Below, piece after piece: positions 12,889 to 33,447 of a stretch of 64,000 nucleotides of DNA. How positions within the stretch are numbered: the first letter of the stretch is position 1; the number at the start of each line of letters is the position of its first letter. Source of the DNA: Desmodesmus armatus (Eukaryota > Chlorophyta > Chlorophyceae > Sphaeropleales > Scenedesmaceae). A model generated the notes under the pieces. It saw nothing but the letters and a program-made list of their open reading frames with translations. It had not been told where the DNA came from and ran no database searches. The DNA lies in assembly GCA_007449985.2 (NCBI GenBank), contig VIIQ02000123.1:1-64000 (forward strand), given 5' to 3'. The translations under genes and the position numbers were made by a program.

Positions 12889-14097
12889 TCAGCAACCCTG
12901 TCCTGCCCCTGCTCGACACCCAGCCTCCCCAAGAGATGCACACAGAGGCTTGTGCTGCTTCCATGCCGCCCGCTGACATGCGCGCCCACAGTAGCGCGCC
13001 ACACGACAGCCCGCGCAGATGCAGCTGCGCCCCGACACTGACGCCAGCTCCGACAGCTCCGCCATGCTTGTGCAGCCAGGGTTGTTGCACATGCAGGGCA
13101 CAGCAAAGGAGCACAGGGTCAGCCCTGTTGACTGCAGCTGCTGGGCTGCCGCCTGGACTGTTGCCTTTACCCCCGATAGGGTCTCGGGCAGGGGGTCCTC
13201 AAAGGCCTGGCATGCTGCTTCCAACTGCTCCAGCTGCTGCGGCACTGGCAGGGGCGCATAGCCGGCAGCGGCAAGCTGCTCGCACGTGCTGCCTGTCTGC
13301 AGCCAATCCAGCAGAACCAACATGTTCACAGCCAGCCCGCGACGGAAAGGCAGCTGCGGCCCCCAATGGTGCTCCTGTTGCTGCAGCTGCAAGGCAGCTG
13401 GGTCCAGGAGCACCGTGGGATCCTCCTGCAGCTGCTCAGCCCACTGCAGGCAGCAGCGACCAAGGATAACCACACTGGGCAGCATAGCGACTGCAGCGGC
13501 ATTGCCACTGCAATTCGACTCCCCACCTGCTTTCACAAGCTGCTGCTGCTGCTGCGGCTGCGGCGGCGGCGGCTGCTTCTCTGCAGCACCAGCAAGCAGC
13601 GCCATGGCTGCGTCAGCGACAGAACAGCAGTAGAAGGCCGTTTTGTGTCCCCAAGCACACCCTTTCGCCCAGTGAACTTGACCATAGTGGCCAGCAGGCT
13701 GTGAAGCTCGCGCTGAACCTGCGAGCCCGGCCCTGCTGCAAGCGCCAACAGCACCAGAGGGAGGGGAGGTGTGGATGGTCACCAGACACCCTATGGTGCA
13801 CCAGCTCAAACACAAGATGGGCATAGGAGGCCGGGACGTCATAAGAAGTGCCGCCACTTGTGATGGTGGCACTACTGTCTGCTGCACAGCGCAGTGCCGC
13901 ATCAAAGATGCTGATGATGCCACAGGCATGTGGCATCAAGGCAGCTTTGGCGTACAGGGCTGGTGTCTCAAAAGCTGCTGCTGCTGCTGCTGGTGGTGGT
14001 TGGGGTGGCCCCTCTGGTGCTGCTGCCGCAGCAGCGGCTGCTGCTGCTGCTGCTGTAGTAATAGGGGCTTGCTGCTGTAGTAGAGAGAGAGAGATGA

Positions 14098-14124
14098 CGC
14101 TAAAATGCCAGGCATTTAGCGTTA
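14098..14124. repeat. Short imperfect palindrome at the edge of an insertion
   Basis: The text acgctaaaatgcc is followed after one base by ggcatttagcgt, its reverse complement apart from one extra A. It abuts a (GA)n run and lies where the MYND pseudogene departs from its paralogues. It may be the end of a small inserted element. Confidence 0.4.
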
Positions 14125-14916
14125 GTTGAGGAAAGGGCCGTGTGTGACCTCATATCGGTCGCCACGTCCCCACCGTAACCCAGGTGCCTACACACCCTGT
14201 TGTAGTAGGGACATCAGTGAGTACATGAGTAGGTCTCGTAGGCACACCACGCTTCCCTCGACTGCCACCCACGAGACTTGAGGACGTACTGGCTGCTCAG
14301 TTGGCGAAGCTGCAGGCTGCTGCTGTGCTGCGTCCGCCACTGCTCATGACACTGTTGCAGCTGTGTGAGGCCGTGGCGGGTCAGCAGCGGCAGCAGCTCT
14401 GCCAGAAAGGGTGCCGAGGTGCCAACACACCACTCAGGAACAGCACGAGCAACCTGCTGCTGCTGCTCCTGCTGGTGCTTCTGCTTGGTTGCTGCTGCTG
14501 CTGCTGCTGCTGCTGCTCCTCCTGTTGCTGCTGCAGCGACTGTTGTGCGCCCGTCTGAGCTGGCTGGTGTTCCTGTATGGGTTCGGCAGCAGTTGCAGCG
14601 CAACTGCGGGCCTGTGTAGGCAGCTGGCCAAGGTAGCTGGTGACGGCTGACATGACACAACTTGTGGAAGGGACGGCAGCACAGCCTGCAGGCCAGGTCA
14701 CGTACTGCCTGTACCCCAGGGCAGCTGTCAGGTATGCTTGCTGTCAGCTGCAGCAGCATCAAGCTGAGCAGCATGTTTTCCTGCACCTGCAGCAGCCTTT
14801 GGGGCTTGAATGCACCGGGCCTGCGTTGCTCGACCTGCGATACACGGATTGTCAAACAGGTGTGTCTTTGTATTGTACGGCCTTCTAATTCAACCAGTCA
14901 TATGATAGTACTACTA

Positions 14917-14936
14917 GGGGGGGGGGGGGGGGGGGT
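14917..14936. repeat. Poly-G run of about 20 bases
   Basis: An uninterrupted G run lies in the second intron of the MYND pseudogene. Runs this long are also frequent sites of sequencing-length error. Confidence 0.9.
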
Positions 14937-15213
14937 TGTTACAAGTAGATACTTTTACCGCAAATCGGTAAGCTCTACACTTGATCGACTGGGTAAGCCA
15001 AAGACGCACACCTGAACCGAGGGAACCTGCAAAGACACGTCAGACAAGACCAGCCCCCAAAAAACACACAGACATGGCAACTGCCACACACACCGAGTAT
15101 AGTATCGCGCTTTCAAGACTCAGCTGTCAATCTGCAGTCTACACATACCGTGCACGCACACACATGGGTCAGTCCTTCAAGCATAGCAGAAACACTGTTG
15201 TACAACTAACACA

Positions 15214-15797
15214 TCAAAGCCAGCACAACACCTTCTGAGCTAACACGCAAAGCAGTACCCACAGGGTGGCAACTACCAGTGCCCCTACCGCGACTCCCAA
15301 CACATCTACTGAGCCCATTGTTGATGGGCTGGCCCTGCGCCGCAAGAAAGCTGGGTATGGCATGACGGCCACATAACCCAAGGGCTGCAGCGCAGGGCGG
15401 CCTCCAAACAGGTTACCTTTCCCCAACAGGTAGCGCCTGTAGACGTCCATGGCCGCGACACAGTGGGCCAGTTGACGCTGCTGAGGAGTACCAAATACAC
15501 TCTGCATGCACTGCTGAGCGGAGTTGGTCACACTGAATGCAAACAACGAGGCATATTTGTCCCGGATGTGGTCATACGCTGGGCATTCCAAATAAAGTGC
15601 TGCAAGTCTTCTGGCCTATCACCCCCGCACCTAGACAGCATAGTGGCAGGCCACTCGGGCCGCAACCCCCTGCCACTGCACAGTGGGCATGAGCGCCCGC
15701 GTTCCTCGGCACCTGGCCCGTGCAAGCGCCCATACAGGTGGTGCCCACCGAGCCGGTACCGCCCTAAGCATCGAAGGACCCCCCTAGGCAAACACAA
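15214..15797 (-). mobile_element. LINE (non-LTR retrotransposon) 3' fragment, post-RT zinc-knuckle region
   Basis: Two abutting minus-strand frames together read like the segment that follows the reverse transcriptase domain in plant and algal LINEs. They contain RLGGHHLYGRLHGP, then CPLCSG, then a DLQHFIW / ECPAYDHIRDKYASLF pair giving the C-x2-C...H...C knuckle. The two halves are one base out of frame at about 15588-15592, where tttgga would need one more G. No reverse transcriptase or endonuclease motif lies upstream, so this is a truncated, inactive copy inside an intron of the MYND pseudogene. The identification is from motif pattern only. Confidence 0.6.
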
Positions 15798-17787
15798 GTG
15801 CAGAAAATTGGGAGCATTGTCCCTACTGTGGACTGTATCTGCATTTTATTATGAACCTCATGAGTCTGATCAGGGCCTGATCCTACTGGTGCGCACACAG
15901 TCACTGCAGTAGGTTGCTGCAATGAGTGAGGGTGCAGGGAGAGGGTGGATACTGTCCCTACTGTGCGCGTCTCTGCACCAATGATGACTTCATGACCCAC
16001 ACTATGGCATGACCATTCCCTTCACCCGTCAAGCCTGCACCACTCCAGCAGTTCATGCATGCTGTACAAGTGCAGTGCGGCAAAGCCTTTGCCGCACTAT
16101 GGTGACCACACTATGATTCATCAGTCACAGCAGTACCAGAGGACCTTGTCAATGTGCAACAGTATGCTGAATGTTGCTGTGCTGTACAGTTGGTACCGAC
16201 GCACCTGATACACGAGCAGATTGGTGTAGGTCACCATCAACGCTTGCAACTTAGGCAGGGTCGCGTGCCCTTCGGCCTTCTCCAGCCCCGCAACATGCAG
16301 TGCTGTCTCCTTGGTGACACCCAGTAGGTCAAGCACGCTGCAGGACAGCGGCGTCAGGCTGTTTGACCGGACACTGCTGGCGCCGCCGCTAGCCTGCTGC
16401 TGCTGCTGCTGCTGCTGCCCAGCACCTGGCGAATGACCAGTCGAACTGCTGCCCACCCCCGGCCCGCTGCTGCTGCTGCCGCTGCCGCCGCTGCTGCTGC
16501 CAGACGTGGCCGCATGCCCCCACCCTCACTGCTGGTGTGAAGCCCGAGCGCGGCCGCAGCAATCATAATGGCGAAGCAAGACGCAAACTCAGGCGCCAGC
16601 AGCAGCTCCTTAGCAGCAGGGTTTGCCAGCAGCATCCCTTGCGGGGTGCTGCCCACCATTTTAGCTAACGACCTGGTAACGCCACGCAATGGTCCCATCT
16701 CTGTATCGCGCTTGCTGGGTTTGGCACTGACTGGCCGTTGCTGCTGGAGCTTGCTGTAGCTTTGGAAGCATGTGAGGATCAGCTGCTGCTGCGGGTGCTG
16801 CAGGTACTGCTGCTGAGAGCCTGAAGGTCCCTGCTGGGGAAAGCGTGCAGCTGACCATATACAAGTTCTGCAGCTCAGTCAAACAAGATTCCGCCTCTGC
16901 TTTAGTGTAGGCCACCAGCTGCATGGTGTCTTGCTGTTCAAAGGAGGGCGTTGCTGTGGTACTGCTACTGCTGCTGCCGCGAGCGGTAGCTGTCGCTGCT
17001 GTAGCTGCCGCGACTACTGCTGTGAGCCGGGCCGCTGCAGCATCCATGCCAGCAGCCAGGTGCTGCAGCAGCTGCGCGTCCTGCAGCTGCTGCCGCACTG
17101 CGGCCAACGTATGGGACTCTGGGGATGCTTGAACGACGGCCAGCACTTCGCTCAGCCATGCATGCAGCGCTTTGCAAGCCAAGACCTGCACATGCTCTGG
17201 AATGGGCCCGTGTGAATGCGGCTGCTGCTGCACAGCCTGAGCGTACAGGTCTGCCAGCTTGACTGTCACCTGTAGACACAGCAGCAAAGGCAGGAGAAAC
17301 AGCACGGTTGGCAACACTGTAAAGCCTAGGCGATGACTGTACACCGTCTCATGAGCTGCACATGACGTGTGGTAATCCTGCCCACGCGCTGTGAGACACG
17401 CTCAAGTATCCTGAAGGGCCTGTAACTTGTTGCAGAACCCGCTGGTGGGATTGTTGATTCGTTAGTTGGCTGCAGATGATAGAATGTGGCCTGGCAGCAG
17501 CATGCAGCACACTGGTTAGGCAGGCGGGAAAGTGCTGTTGTCAGCACTGCAGGTCCCTGCAGCTTGACAGCACAAGGGCACATCACCTGCACGTCCTGCA
17601 CAAGCTTCTTCCATGCCGCATGGGGCAGCGGTGAATGCAGGCTGAGCTTATTCACGCCAAGCCAGAACAATTGGCTAGCAGCATGTGCATGTGTGCTGTC
17701 TGGGGCGCCGGGAGCGAACACTCCTGAAACCAGCTGCTGCAGGCCACAGATGCATGCTTCCCAGGCTGCAACAGCAGCTTTCTCCAT

Positions 17788-18318
17788 AATGTAGGTGGAT
17801 GTGAACGGAGAGCAGCAGCAGAACTGTTCCTGATGAATTACTGTCGAAATTAGTTCCTCAGATCAGGAGTTGTTTGGGCCAGACATTGCCGGGATGCCGG
17901 ACCGGAGTGATTTGACCATCCATGGCATATGCCGATACGATGTGATATGTGGTGGTTGTTAGTTGGTGCACCGTGTGACGTGCAGCCGGTCACTGGAACA
18001 CCGGTGCGGAACATCTTCGAGTCTTGTACATGGTCACAAAATAATCATCGTCATACAAAAGAAACGGCTTGGCTTATGTCGTTATCATATAGTTGGTGGC
18101 TGCAGTCAGAAGCACGGGTACTGTACTTCAAGCTGTAGTCTGACACTGTGACAGGCTGTTCCAATGCGGTTTGCACAGCATTGTGTTTCATAGGATCAGT
18201 GAGCATGCTGCTTTCAATAGGAGCACACTGCCCAGGCAAAGTGGTCGGCACAACAGGCCCTGCTGCCCGCACGTAGATAGTATGCCACGAGCAAATCAGT
18301 CGCCCCGTCAGGCGACCG
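17788..18318. other. Intergenic region between the PSMG4 3' end and the MYND pseudogene start
   Basis: Both flanking genes point leftward, so this holds the 3' UTR of PSMG4 and the upstream region of the MYND pseudogene. A small hairpin (gtcgcc...ggcgac, about 18299-18316) lies just downstream of the PSMG4 stop. No other element was recognised. Confidence 0.4.
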
Positions 18319-19903
18319 TCATGCGGGTGTCTGCTGCTGCTGCTGCTCCCCTTTTTGGGTCTGCCCCTCCGCTGCTGTTATTGTAGCTGGCGCTCCTGCT
18401 GCTGCTGGTGCTGCTGCCGTGTCAGCTGTCAATCCCAGGCGCTTCAACTCCTGCACCAGTCGGCGCTCTGCTATGACCTGCACAGCAGCAGCAAGAGCAG
18501 CAGCAGACAGTGCCCTTATACGTCAGACCCTGTAGTGCTATCCCAAGCGCCCAGGCCAACAGGTGTATGGGTAAGCCAGGGCGAAAGGGTAGGAGGGTTG
18601 AAACCTCTCCATGGTGCAGCACTATTCACTGACCGTGTGCTGGTGTACTGGTCAACCCAGTTCATAGGTGTGAACCCTACCGCCCAACACTGCAAGCAGC
18701 CACTAGCAATACCTCCATCCATCCACATGCTGGTTGCAGATAACTGCATAATTGGAGTCTGCACCTGCGTAAGACTGCCTGCGTCTGTCGGTCAGGTTGC
18801 TGCTCTGCGCACCTGAACAGTGTCGCTGTTCTGCGGCAAGTTGCAGGAACACACCACTGGCCGCCCAATGCGTTTTGCTGCAGGCGATACAGTCAACAAC
18901 AGTACATCGCAGCACGGCAGCAAAGGGGAAGCGCAACTGTAGGATTGGACTGACAATGTTGTACATTGCTTTGGGACGTTACGCAGCACACATGCAAGTG
19001 CACGCCAGCTGCTGCTGCTTGCTGCTGTGTTTTGTGTGCTGCTGCACAACTTGTAGCTCTGGAACCAAGCATCCATGCAAGCTTTGTCGCTGGAAGTGCG
19101 TAGCCTCAGTAAACAAACATTGAAGCAAGTAATAGCAGCCCCAGCATCTGTAAACGCATGCGCGACCTTGCACATTCTGACAGGACGAGGATGACAGGCG
19201 AGCTGAACAAAAGGCGTGGCAGAACGCCTGTCGTTGCAAATTTGCCCACCGTCTGCCACTCACCCAGCCGCTGTGCCAGGCTGGAAGCTGCTGTTGAGGT
19301 GGCATCTGGCAGCAGCGTAGCCACAGCAGGCACGCCACCCTGCAGCCAAACAACATTGCATGCATTGCTGTTGTACGGCTATTGCTTGGGCACAATCACC
19401 CAACACTGCAAGGTAGTGCTGCCACCTGGGGTGTGGTGCATGCTGGTGCATGCGCCAGCTGGCGCATGACGTGTGCAGTGCACTTCATTGTGCCGCTGCA
19501 GCCCAGCAGGTGCATTGGCCTCACCATGAGTGGTTTCCAATTCACCAAGCACTCTACTGAAGGCATCCAGTGCCACCCGGCAGTCATGCTGGTCACTCAC
19601 CTGCTTGGACTGTATTGCAAGGTACATGTTCTGTAGCTTGGCACCTCCCACTGCAACCCATATGTACAGCTGCAGACCTAGGTCTATGATCTGAAAGTGC
19701 ACCGTTGCGTCCGGCGCCTGCTCTGTGAAGCAGTGGATGCGTGACCGCAGTGACCCACTTGGGTCACTGCTGCAGCTGCTGCTGACACCAAGCTGCAAGT
19801 CACTCAGCTGTCCGGCAGTGGTCGCAGCCACTTCATTCTGACTTGTATACTGTTCAGGTGTAATTTTAGAGTCTCCATGCTGGACAGATGCTGGGTTCGA
19901 CAT
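18319..19903 (-). CDS. PSMG4: Proteasome assembly chaperone 4 (PAC4/PSMG4)
   Basis: PAC4 pairs with PAC3 and helps order the alpha ring of the 20S proteasome in the cytosol. Four exons join in consistent phase: 19601-19903, 19264-19339, 18813-18877 and 18319-18477, giving 200 residues. Recognisable segments in order are VHFQIIDLGLQLYIWV (first beta strands), the STAASSLAQRL helix, GRPVVCSCNLPQNSD (matching the V-Y/C-N-L-P strand of the family) and the closing IAERRLVQELKRLGL helix. The family in animals is about 120 residues. The extra length here is a polar N-terminal ~60 residues and an Ala/Gln-rich C-terminal tail. The ATG at 19903 is the first in frame; the open frame extends upstream only through a TTG. 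It is divergent from MCM7, with 375 bp between the start codons. Confidence 0.88.
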
Positions 19904-20278
19904 TGCGATCTGGATCGGTTGCACAATCCTGGAAGCGTGACCTGAAGAGGCCAATAGACGTAAGCACGCTCTTCAACCGTACATTAAGACAATTTGCAAT
20001 GCCGCCTGTGGCCTTATGTGCGATTTTGTCATTCATGCCGATTCAAACTCTTAGGGCGCGGCAACCTGTTTTGTCTCTTCCTCCCCAGCTTCCATCCATC
20101 AAGCAACATCGCTGTCGCAACCTTGTTTCGTGAGGGAAGGCAGCCTCTTGCTGTGTGTATCCATCACTCAAACGCAGAACTTGTTGATCACTGCTGTAGC
20201 CTGTCTCGCCTGCACTTCACCCAAGTTCGGCTTCTGCACGCTTTCTGTTAGTACTGATTACAGTGTTTGTTGGCCAGC
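19904..20278. promoter_or_regulatory. Bidirectional promoter region, PSMG4 / MCM7
   Basis: Only 375 bp separate the ATG of PSMG4 (minus) from that of MCM7 (plus), so both 5' UTRs and promoters must lie here or overlap the genes. No TATA box or E2F-type site could be assigned with confidence. Confidence 0.55.
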
Positions 20279-29349
<9,071 letters not shown>

Positions 29350-29824
29350 AAAGGGAAGCACTAGCACTGCGGCAACCTGGGGTTGCAGTTGGAGTGCTGA
29401 GCTGAGGCGTGGTAGCGGGTTTGCTGCCAGCTTTGTGAAGCTTGAGCGTGGCTGTTGTGTCTTTGATGTTTGGTGCGGCCTGCAAAGGCCGAATGCGTCT
29501 CCGTTGGGGCATATACGATACTGTCGACGTATGTTCTATGTGATCAACCGTTAGCTTGAGCTGGGCTGGCAATGGCTTTTTTTTGGCGTGGATGAAAAGA
29601 ATATCAGCTATCGTAGAGCCAGCTGGGTCAAACCTCGAACTCCCTCGGCAGATGACGCACGCCTTCGGCCTATGACGTGCAATGCGAGTCAGCCCGAGGT
29701 ACAAACAAGAACATAGAGAGGGCACAGACGGATACAGAGAGCATTTTTCAACGCAGCTAAGCACATATTACGCCCGTTGCCTGCATCTTTCAGTCCCTTG
29801 CGGTTTCAAGGACACTCATTCAGA
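29350..29824. other. Intergenic region after MCM7
   Basis: This is the 3' UTR of MCM7 and the upstream region of the plastid-targeted protein gene. A T8 run lies at about 29577-29584. Nothing else was recognised. Confidence 0.4.
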
Positions 29825-31602
29825 ATGGCACTCAGCACACTCAACAGGCCTTGCGCAGCACTTGCCACACAGACAAGGGTGAAGGCAGTCGTGCCACTCA
29901 GCAGAGCTGCACCCAGCAGGCTGAGGGTGGCCCCCATTGTGGCCTTCAGTGAGCACCTTGGACTTTTGAGCTTGCGCTCCACTGGGTTGGCCTAGGCCCA
30001 GCTTTGTTCAGGGTTTTCGGCACTCGCTCGAGTCTGCAAGGCTCTTGCACTGCACAGATACTAGCTTGCATCAAATGAAACAGTCCAGCATGACCCCGAG
30101 GCTGGCAGTTGTTGTACATTGCACTCTTTGCTTGTGGCAACAACCCCGCAACTGCCGGGCAGTTGCGGGGTTGTCACACCGTGTCACACGGTGTGACACA
30201 TTTCCCCCAGCAAACCGCAGTGCAGCATAAGCCTGCTTACCGTGCCAAAGCTGGGAACATACAAGCTATACGTTTTGGCAAACCCTGTGGCTGAATTGCC
30301 AGGCAGCCTTGCAAGTAATCTCTTGCAAAATGCACCACTGAGCACACGCCTGCAGCAGGGTCCCACAGTACCGCATTTTCCTGGTGCATTGAGCTGCTGG
30401 TGGGGCGACACCGTGTGTGCACAGGTTGTGCTATCTGTTTTGCGCTGCTGATTACTTGCATTCTGATGCTGCTCTGCCACTGCAGGGGGTGACAAGAACT
30501 CCAGCCAAGACAAGAAGAAGGTGCTCAACACTAAGACCCGGGCAGGCATCAAAAAGCCAATCGTGCAGCCCCTAGGCAAGGCCCCAACCAACTCCAAGGA
30601 GAATGCAGAGAGCGTGTTGTGGTTTGTGCTGGTTGGTGGCCTCTTCCTGACAGGTGGGTATGCTGGGTGCGTGAGGATCTGTCCTAGCCCATTCAATGCC
30701 AGCTGGCACGCCTGCTGCAGGGCGTCAGCAACCAGCCTGGTGGCACTGTGCGCTGTGCGCTAGCGGTCAGCCAACGGTGTGTGTGGTGAACATTTGCAGA
30801 GTTTGCACAGGCTTGCTCATGAGAGTCTGCTAGAATTCTGTTCGAAGACATATGGCAGTGTCTGCAATCAGTTTCTCAGTGGACCTCTTCGAAGTTTGTG
30901 TCTGCTTGCAAGCAGTATTGTGAGGGTTTGCCTCAGGCATCGTTTAGACAGTGCCACTGTTTGGACCATCAGTGTGCCAAGTTGCAAATTTGCGGGCCAC
31001 CACAGCAATCAGTCACGCATGGCATGCACTGCTGGGGCCCAGCTGCCCCAACGTACCGCCATGTTTGAGGAACTAAGGGTGCTGTGTGATGTCTGCTGCG
31101 GCTTGCGCAGGTGTGCTGTTTGTGAGCATCCCTGCCTTCCAAGTTGGTGGCACCGCCTTCACTAACACCTGGCAGAAGGGTGTCAACAAGTCAGTAGGCA
31201 TCAAGTGAGTCTGCCAGGCCACCCTTTTCTCTGATCAGATCATGATGCCTGTGTACTGCACCGCTGCCCAAACAGCCCCACAGGAAGAGGTTTGCAGCCC
31301 GAAACCCCTCGGTATTGTTCATTCTGAGCCTCAGCCAGGCTGGACAAATGCTAGTAGCATCTTGGTGTGCTGTATGGCATGCAGTGCAGCCCAGCATACA
31401 TCCTATGAAACTGACCACCATCGTGCGCATGCGTGCAATCATCCACTCAGCCAACAGAATGCCATGCCTGGTGTGTAGCTCACTCTTGACGAACCTGCCG
31501 CATGGTGTGCTTGCCTGCAGGGAGCCCACCATTGCTGACAAGGGCTATGCACCTGGCCCTGGACCTGCAGCAGCACCAGAGTCACCTGCTGCCCAGATGT
31601 GA
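29825..31602 (+). CDS. Small plastid-targeted single-pass membrane protein, tandem copy 1
   Basis: I do not recognise the family. Four exons (29825-29948, 30486-30653, 31111-31204, 31521-31602) join in phases 1, 1 and 2 into 155 residues. Residues 1-42 (MALSTLNRPCAALATQTR...) are Ala/Arg/Ser/Val-rich without acids, as in algal chloroplast transit peptides. A Lys-rich stretch follows (DKKKVLNTKTR), then the motif KAPTNSKENAES, one hydrophobic segment (VLWFVLVGGLFLTGVLFVS, about 88-107), then GGTAFTNTWQKGVNKSVGIK and a Pro/Ala-rich end (PGPGPAAAPES). The product is likely an integral thylakoid or envelope protein; this is inference from the targeting signal and the single membrane span. The second copy lies 1.8 kb downstream with the same exon plan. 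Intron 1 contains two perfect hairpins at 30141-30200. Confidence 0.75.
30141..30200. repeat. Two adjacent hairpins in intron 1 of the plastid-targeted gene
   Basis: 30141-30156 (caaccccgcaactgcc) is the exact reverse complement of 30158-30173. Immediately after it, gtcacaccgtg and cacggtgtgac form an 11-bp stem with a 3-base loop. Confidence 0.9.
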
Positions 31603-32042
31603 ATGGACCGATGTTGTGCTGCAGTCACTGCAGCTGGCAGCTGCAGCTGCAAACTGAAGAAGTTGGTGTGGTGTTTTTGATCCACTCAAGTTGATGCTGT
31701 TGCATGGTTTGACAGACGCCAGGCGTAGCACCCCTGGTTTCACCGTGACTCCTACAGACTCGGGATGGTTTGTTGTGCGCATACTTACACATGTAAGGCT
31801 TCAGAGTCTGCACATGTTTAGGCACCTGTGAATATCATTCAATATGGATCCGGGATCCATGATGGAAGGTTTGACAAAGGTTCACTGCCCCGGGTAGGTA
31901 ACTCCGGTGCCAACTGGGGTCTGCTGCTGTCTCAAACCCTTTCAAGAAGTGAACAGAATAGTTTGCAAAATGAGTATTGCTGCTGCTGTCTGGGGCGCTG
32001 AGAGGGCCTGGGAGCCGGTGTAGATGGATATTCCAAAGTGTA
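31603..32042. other. Intergenic region
   Basis: This is 3' flank of copy 1 of the plastid-targeted gene. A minus-strand open frame at 31835-32095 shows no recognisable domain and may be further decayed element sequence. Confidence 0.35.
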
Positions 32043-32515
32043 TCAAAGCTTGACAGTAAGCCAAGGCGCAACATCATGCAGCCTGCCCACAACATACTCA
32101 GGCTTCAAGCCCTTGTCAGTGGTCAGTGCACGCAGGCGCGCCGACATCTGCAGGGCCTCGGACAGGCTGGTGTACTGCTTCAACTCCTCATACTCATAAT
32201 TGATCCCTCCATCAGTCACAACCTGCTGCTGCATATATCCTTCCGATAGTATGTTAGCGCACACAATAGCATCATCGTCTGACAACTTGCGAGGCCTCTC
32301 CTGCCCACAGCATCGTGCAAATCATAGGTCTCTTCAAGCTTCTTGACACTCAAGTGAATGAAGCTGCGCGTGTCGCTGATCTTGTGATCTGGATGCTGCG
32401 CATTCCACTGCTTCTCAAAGGCATCCATGGCAGCTGAGATGTTGCTGTTTGCCTGGTAGTAACACTTGACCGCACACATCCTAGCTTGCAGGTGTACCTC
32501 TTCAGTGGTCCTCAT
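32043..32515 (-). pseudogene. N-terminal helix-turn-helix part of a transposase-like ORF, frameshifted
   Basis: The first frame (from an ATG at 32515) reads MRTTEEVHLQARMCAVKCYY...NISAAMDAFEKQWNAQHP...SFIHLSVKKLEETYDLHDAVG. The second frame continues as RPRKLSDDDAIVCANILSEGY. The junction near 32300 (GR then RPRK) is one base out of frame. Helical DNA-binding text followed by a GRPRKL hook is typical of the N-terminal part of many DDE transposases. No catalytic domain follows, so this is a remnant lying between the two plastid-targeted paralogues. The family was not assigned. Confidence 0.45.
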
Positions 32516-33447
32516 GTCACTGACATGGATGCACCTGCAGAACAGCACAGAACAGCAACAAAGGACTGGGCCCCAGTTCTCTGCTGCACTGAGTGCAGCA
32601 CAACAACAACGTGAGGCAAAGCACATCCAGTGCACACAACCCTGCCTCAAACCCGGGTTTGCAAATTTGACCGTTACATGACGCAACAAGAGTCCCTTCA
32701 CAGCCGCAGGCAGGGGACTCCAGTGCCAGCGGGGCCCTCCGCGCGGCGTCCGTCTCCAAACCTTATGTGAAGTGAACATGATAGGTTCACGGGGGTGCTG
32801 CTGGGTGTGCAGTGAGCTGTTCTGGTGGGTGGGTGTTACAAGGGGCCGTGCCCTGCAGCTGTGAGTGGGGAGCCTTCCTAAAGCCCAAGTTTACACCAAA
32901 GCCTCGGGTTCAGAGACACTCACCGCACACAACCAGCTGCTCAGTGACAAGCCCCAGCTGGTCACACTGTGGGTGCTGTTGCTGCCTGCACACTCACAAT
33001 CAGGACTGCCCGCATGCCCAGCAAGACTATGATTTTGCGGCACACATGATAAACACGTTTACCAATATGTGCGTGTCGGAACGCACTTTACAAGCCTGTC
33101 GTCATGACATGCACTTGATGGTTGTATCTCATGTGTTTAACACAGTAGCAATTGCGTGGTTTCCCAGGGGGAGTGATTGTGCGTCTGAGATGCGCAGGCG
33201 ACTTGTCTGCGTCGTTTCCTGTAGCTTCCTGGCTGTTCGTGGCGACCAAAAGGGACAAAGCGCTTTTGAAGAGGTTTTTCATATGCCTTTTTGCCCGTGC
33301 TGTAATCGTGACGAGTTTGGGCAGGCCGCGTCAGCATCCCAGTCGACACAATTTTCGACACAAGTTTGCATACAAAACGGGCACTGCAATCACCAGAACC
33401 ATATATTTTCACTCTCAACCAACAACACATCCGCGCTTTCGCCCAAC
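32516..33447. other. Intergenic region upstream of copy 2 of the plastid-targeted gene
   Basis: A long plus-strand open frame (32812-33807) runs through here into the first exon of copy 2. Its composition is Cys/His-rich with no domain, and I regard it as chance. This region should contain the copy 2 promoter. Confidence 0.35.

Larger units (their letters stand above)
12889..17787 (-). pseudogene. Decayed MYND zinc-finger gene, paralogue of the three copies at the right end
   Basis: It has the same three-exon plan as the plus-strand copies: exon 1 17587-17787 (MEKAAVAAWEACICGL...PLPHAAWKKLVQDVQ), exon 2 from 17269 (VTVKLADLYAQ) and a last exon from about 14840 to 12889. The C-terminus keeps a MYND finger (CMCNNPGC, CICAGC, RYCGRACQ, HKPLC), a zinc-binding protein-interaction fold. 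The reading frame is broken against its paralogues near 16775 (GCA triplets), near 16460 (a five-G run), at a stop at 14214, and again near 13760 and 13620. The second intron, about 1.2 kb, contains a LINE fragment. The segment 14090-14210 has no counterpart in the paralogues and looks inserted. Multiple independent lesions make a pseudogene the better call, though some breaks sit in homopolymers and could be consensus errors. Confidence 0.75.

Noticed and set aside
15463..15912. Plus-strand open frame across the LINE fragment
   Set aside because: The minus strand has the zinc-knuckle pattern; the plus frame has no recognisable content.
19904..19954. Upstream TTG start for PSMG4
   Set aside because: A eukaryotic nuclear gene should start at ATG; the ATG at 19903 is the first in frame.
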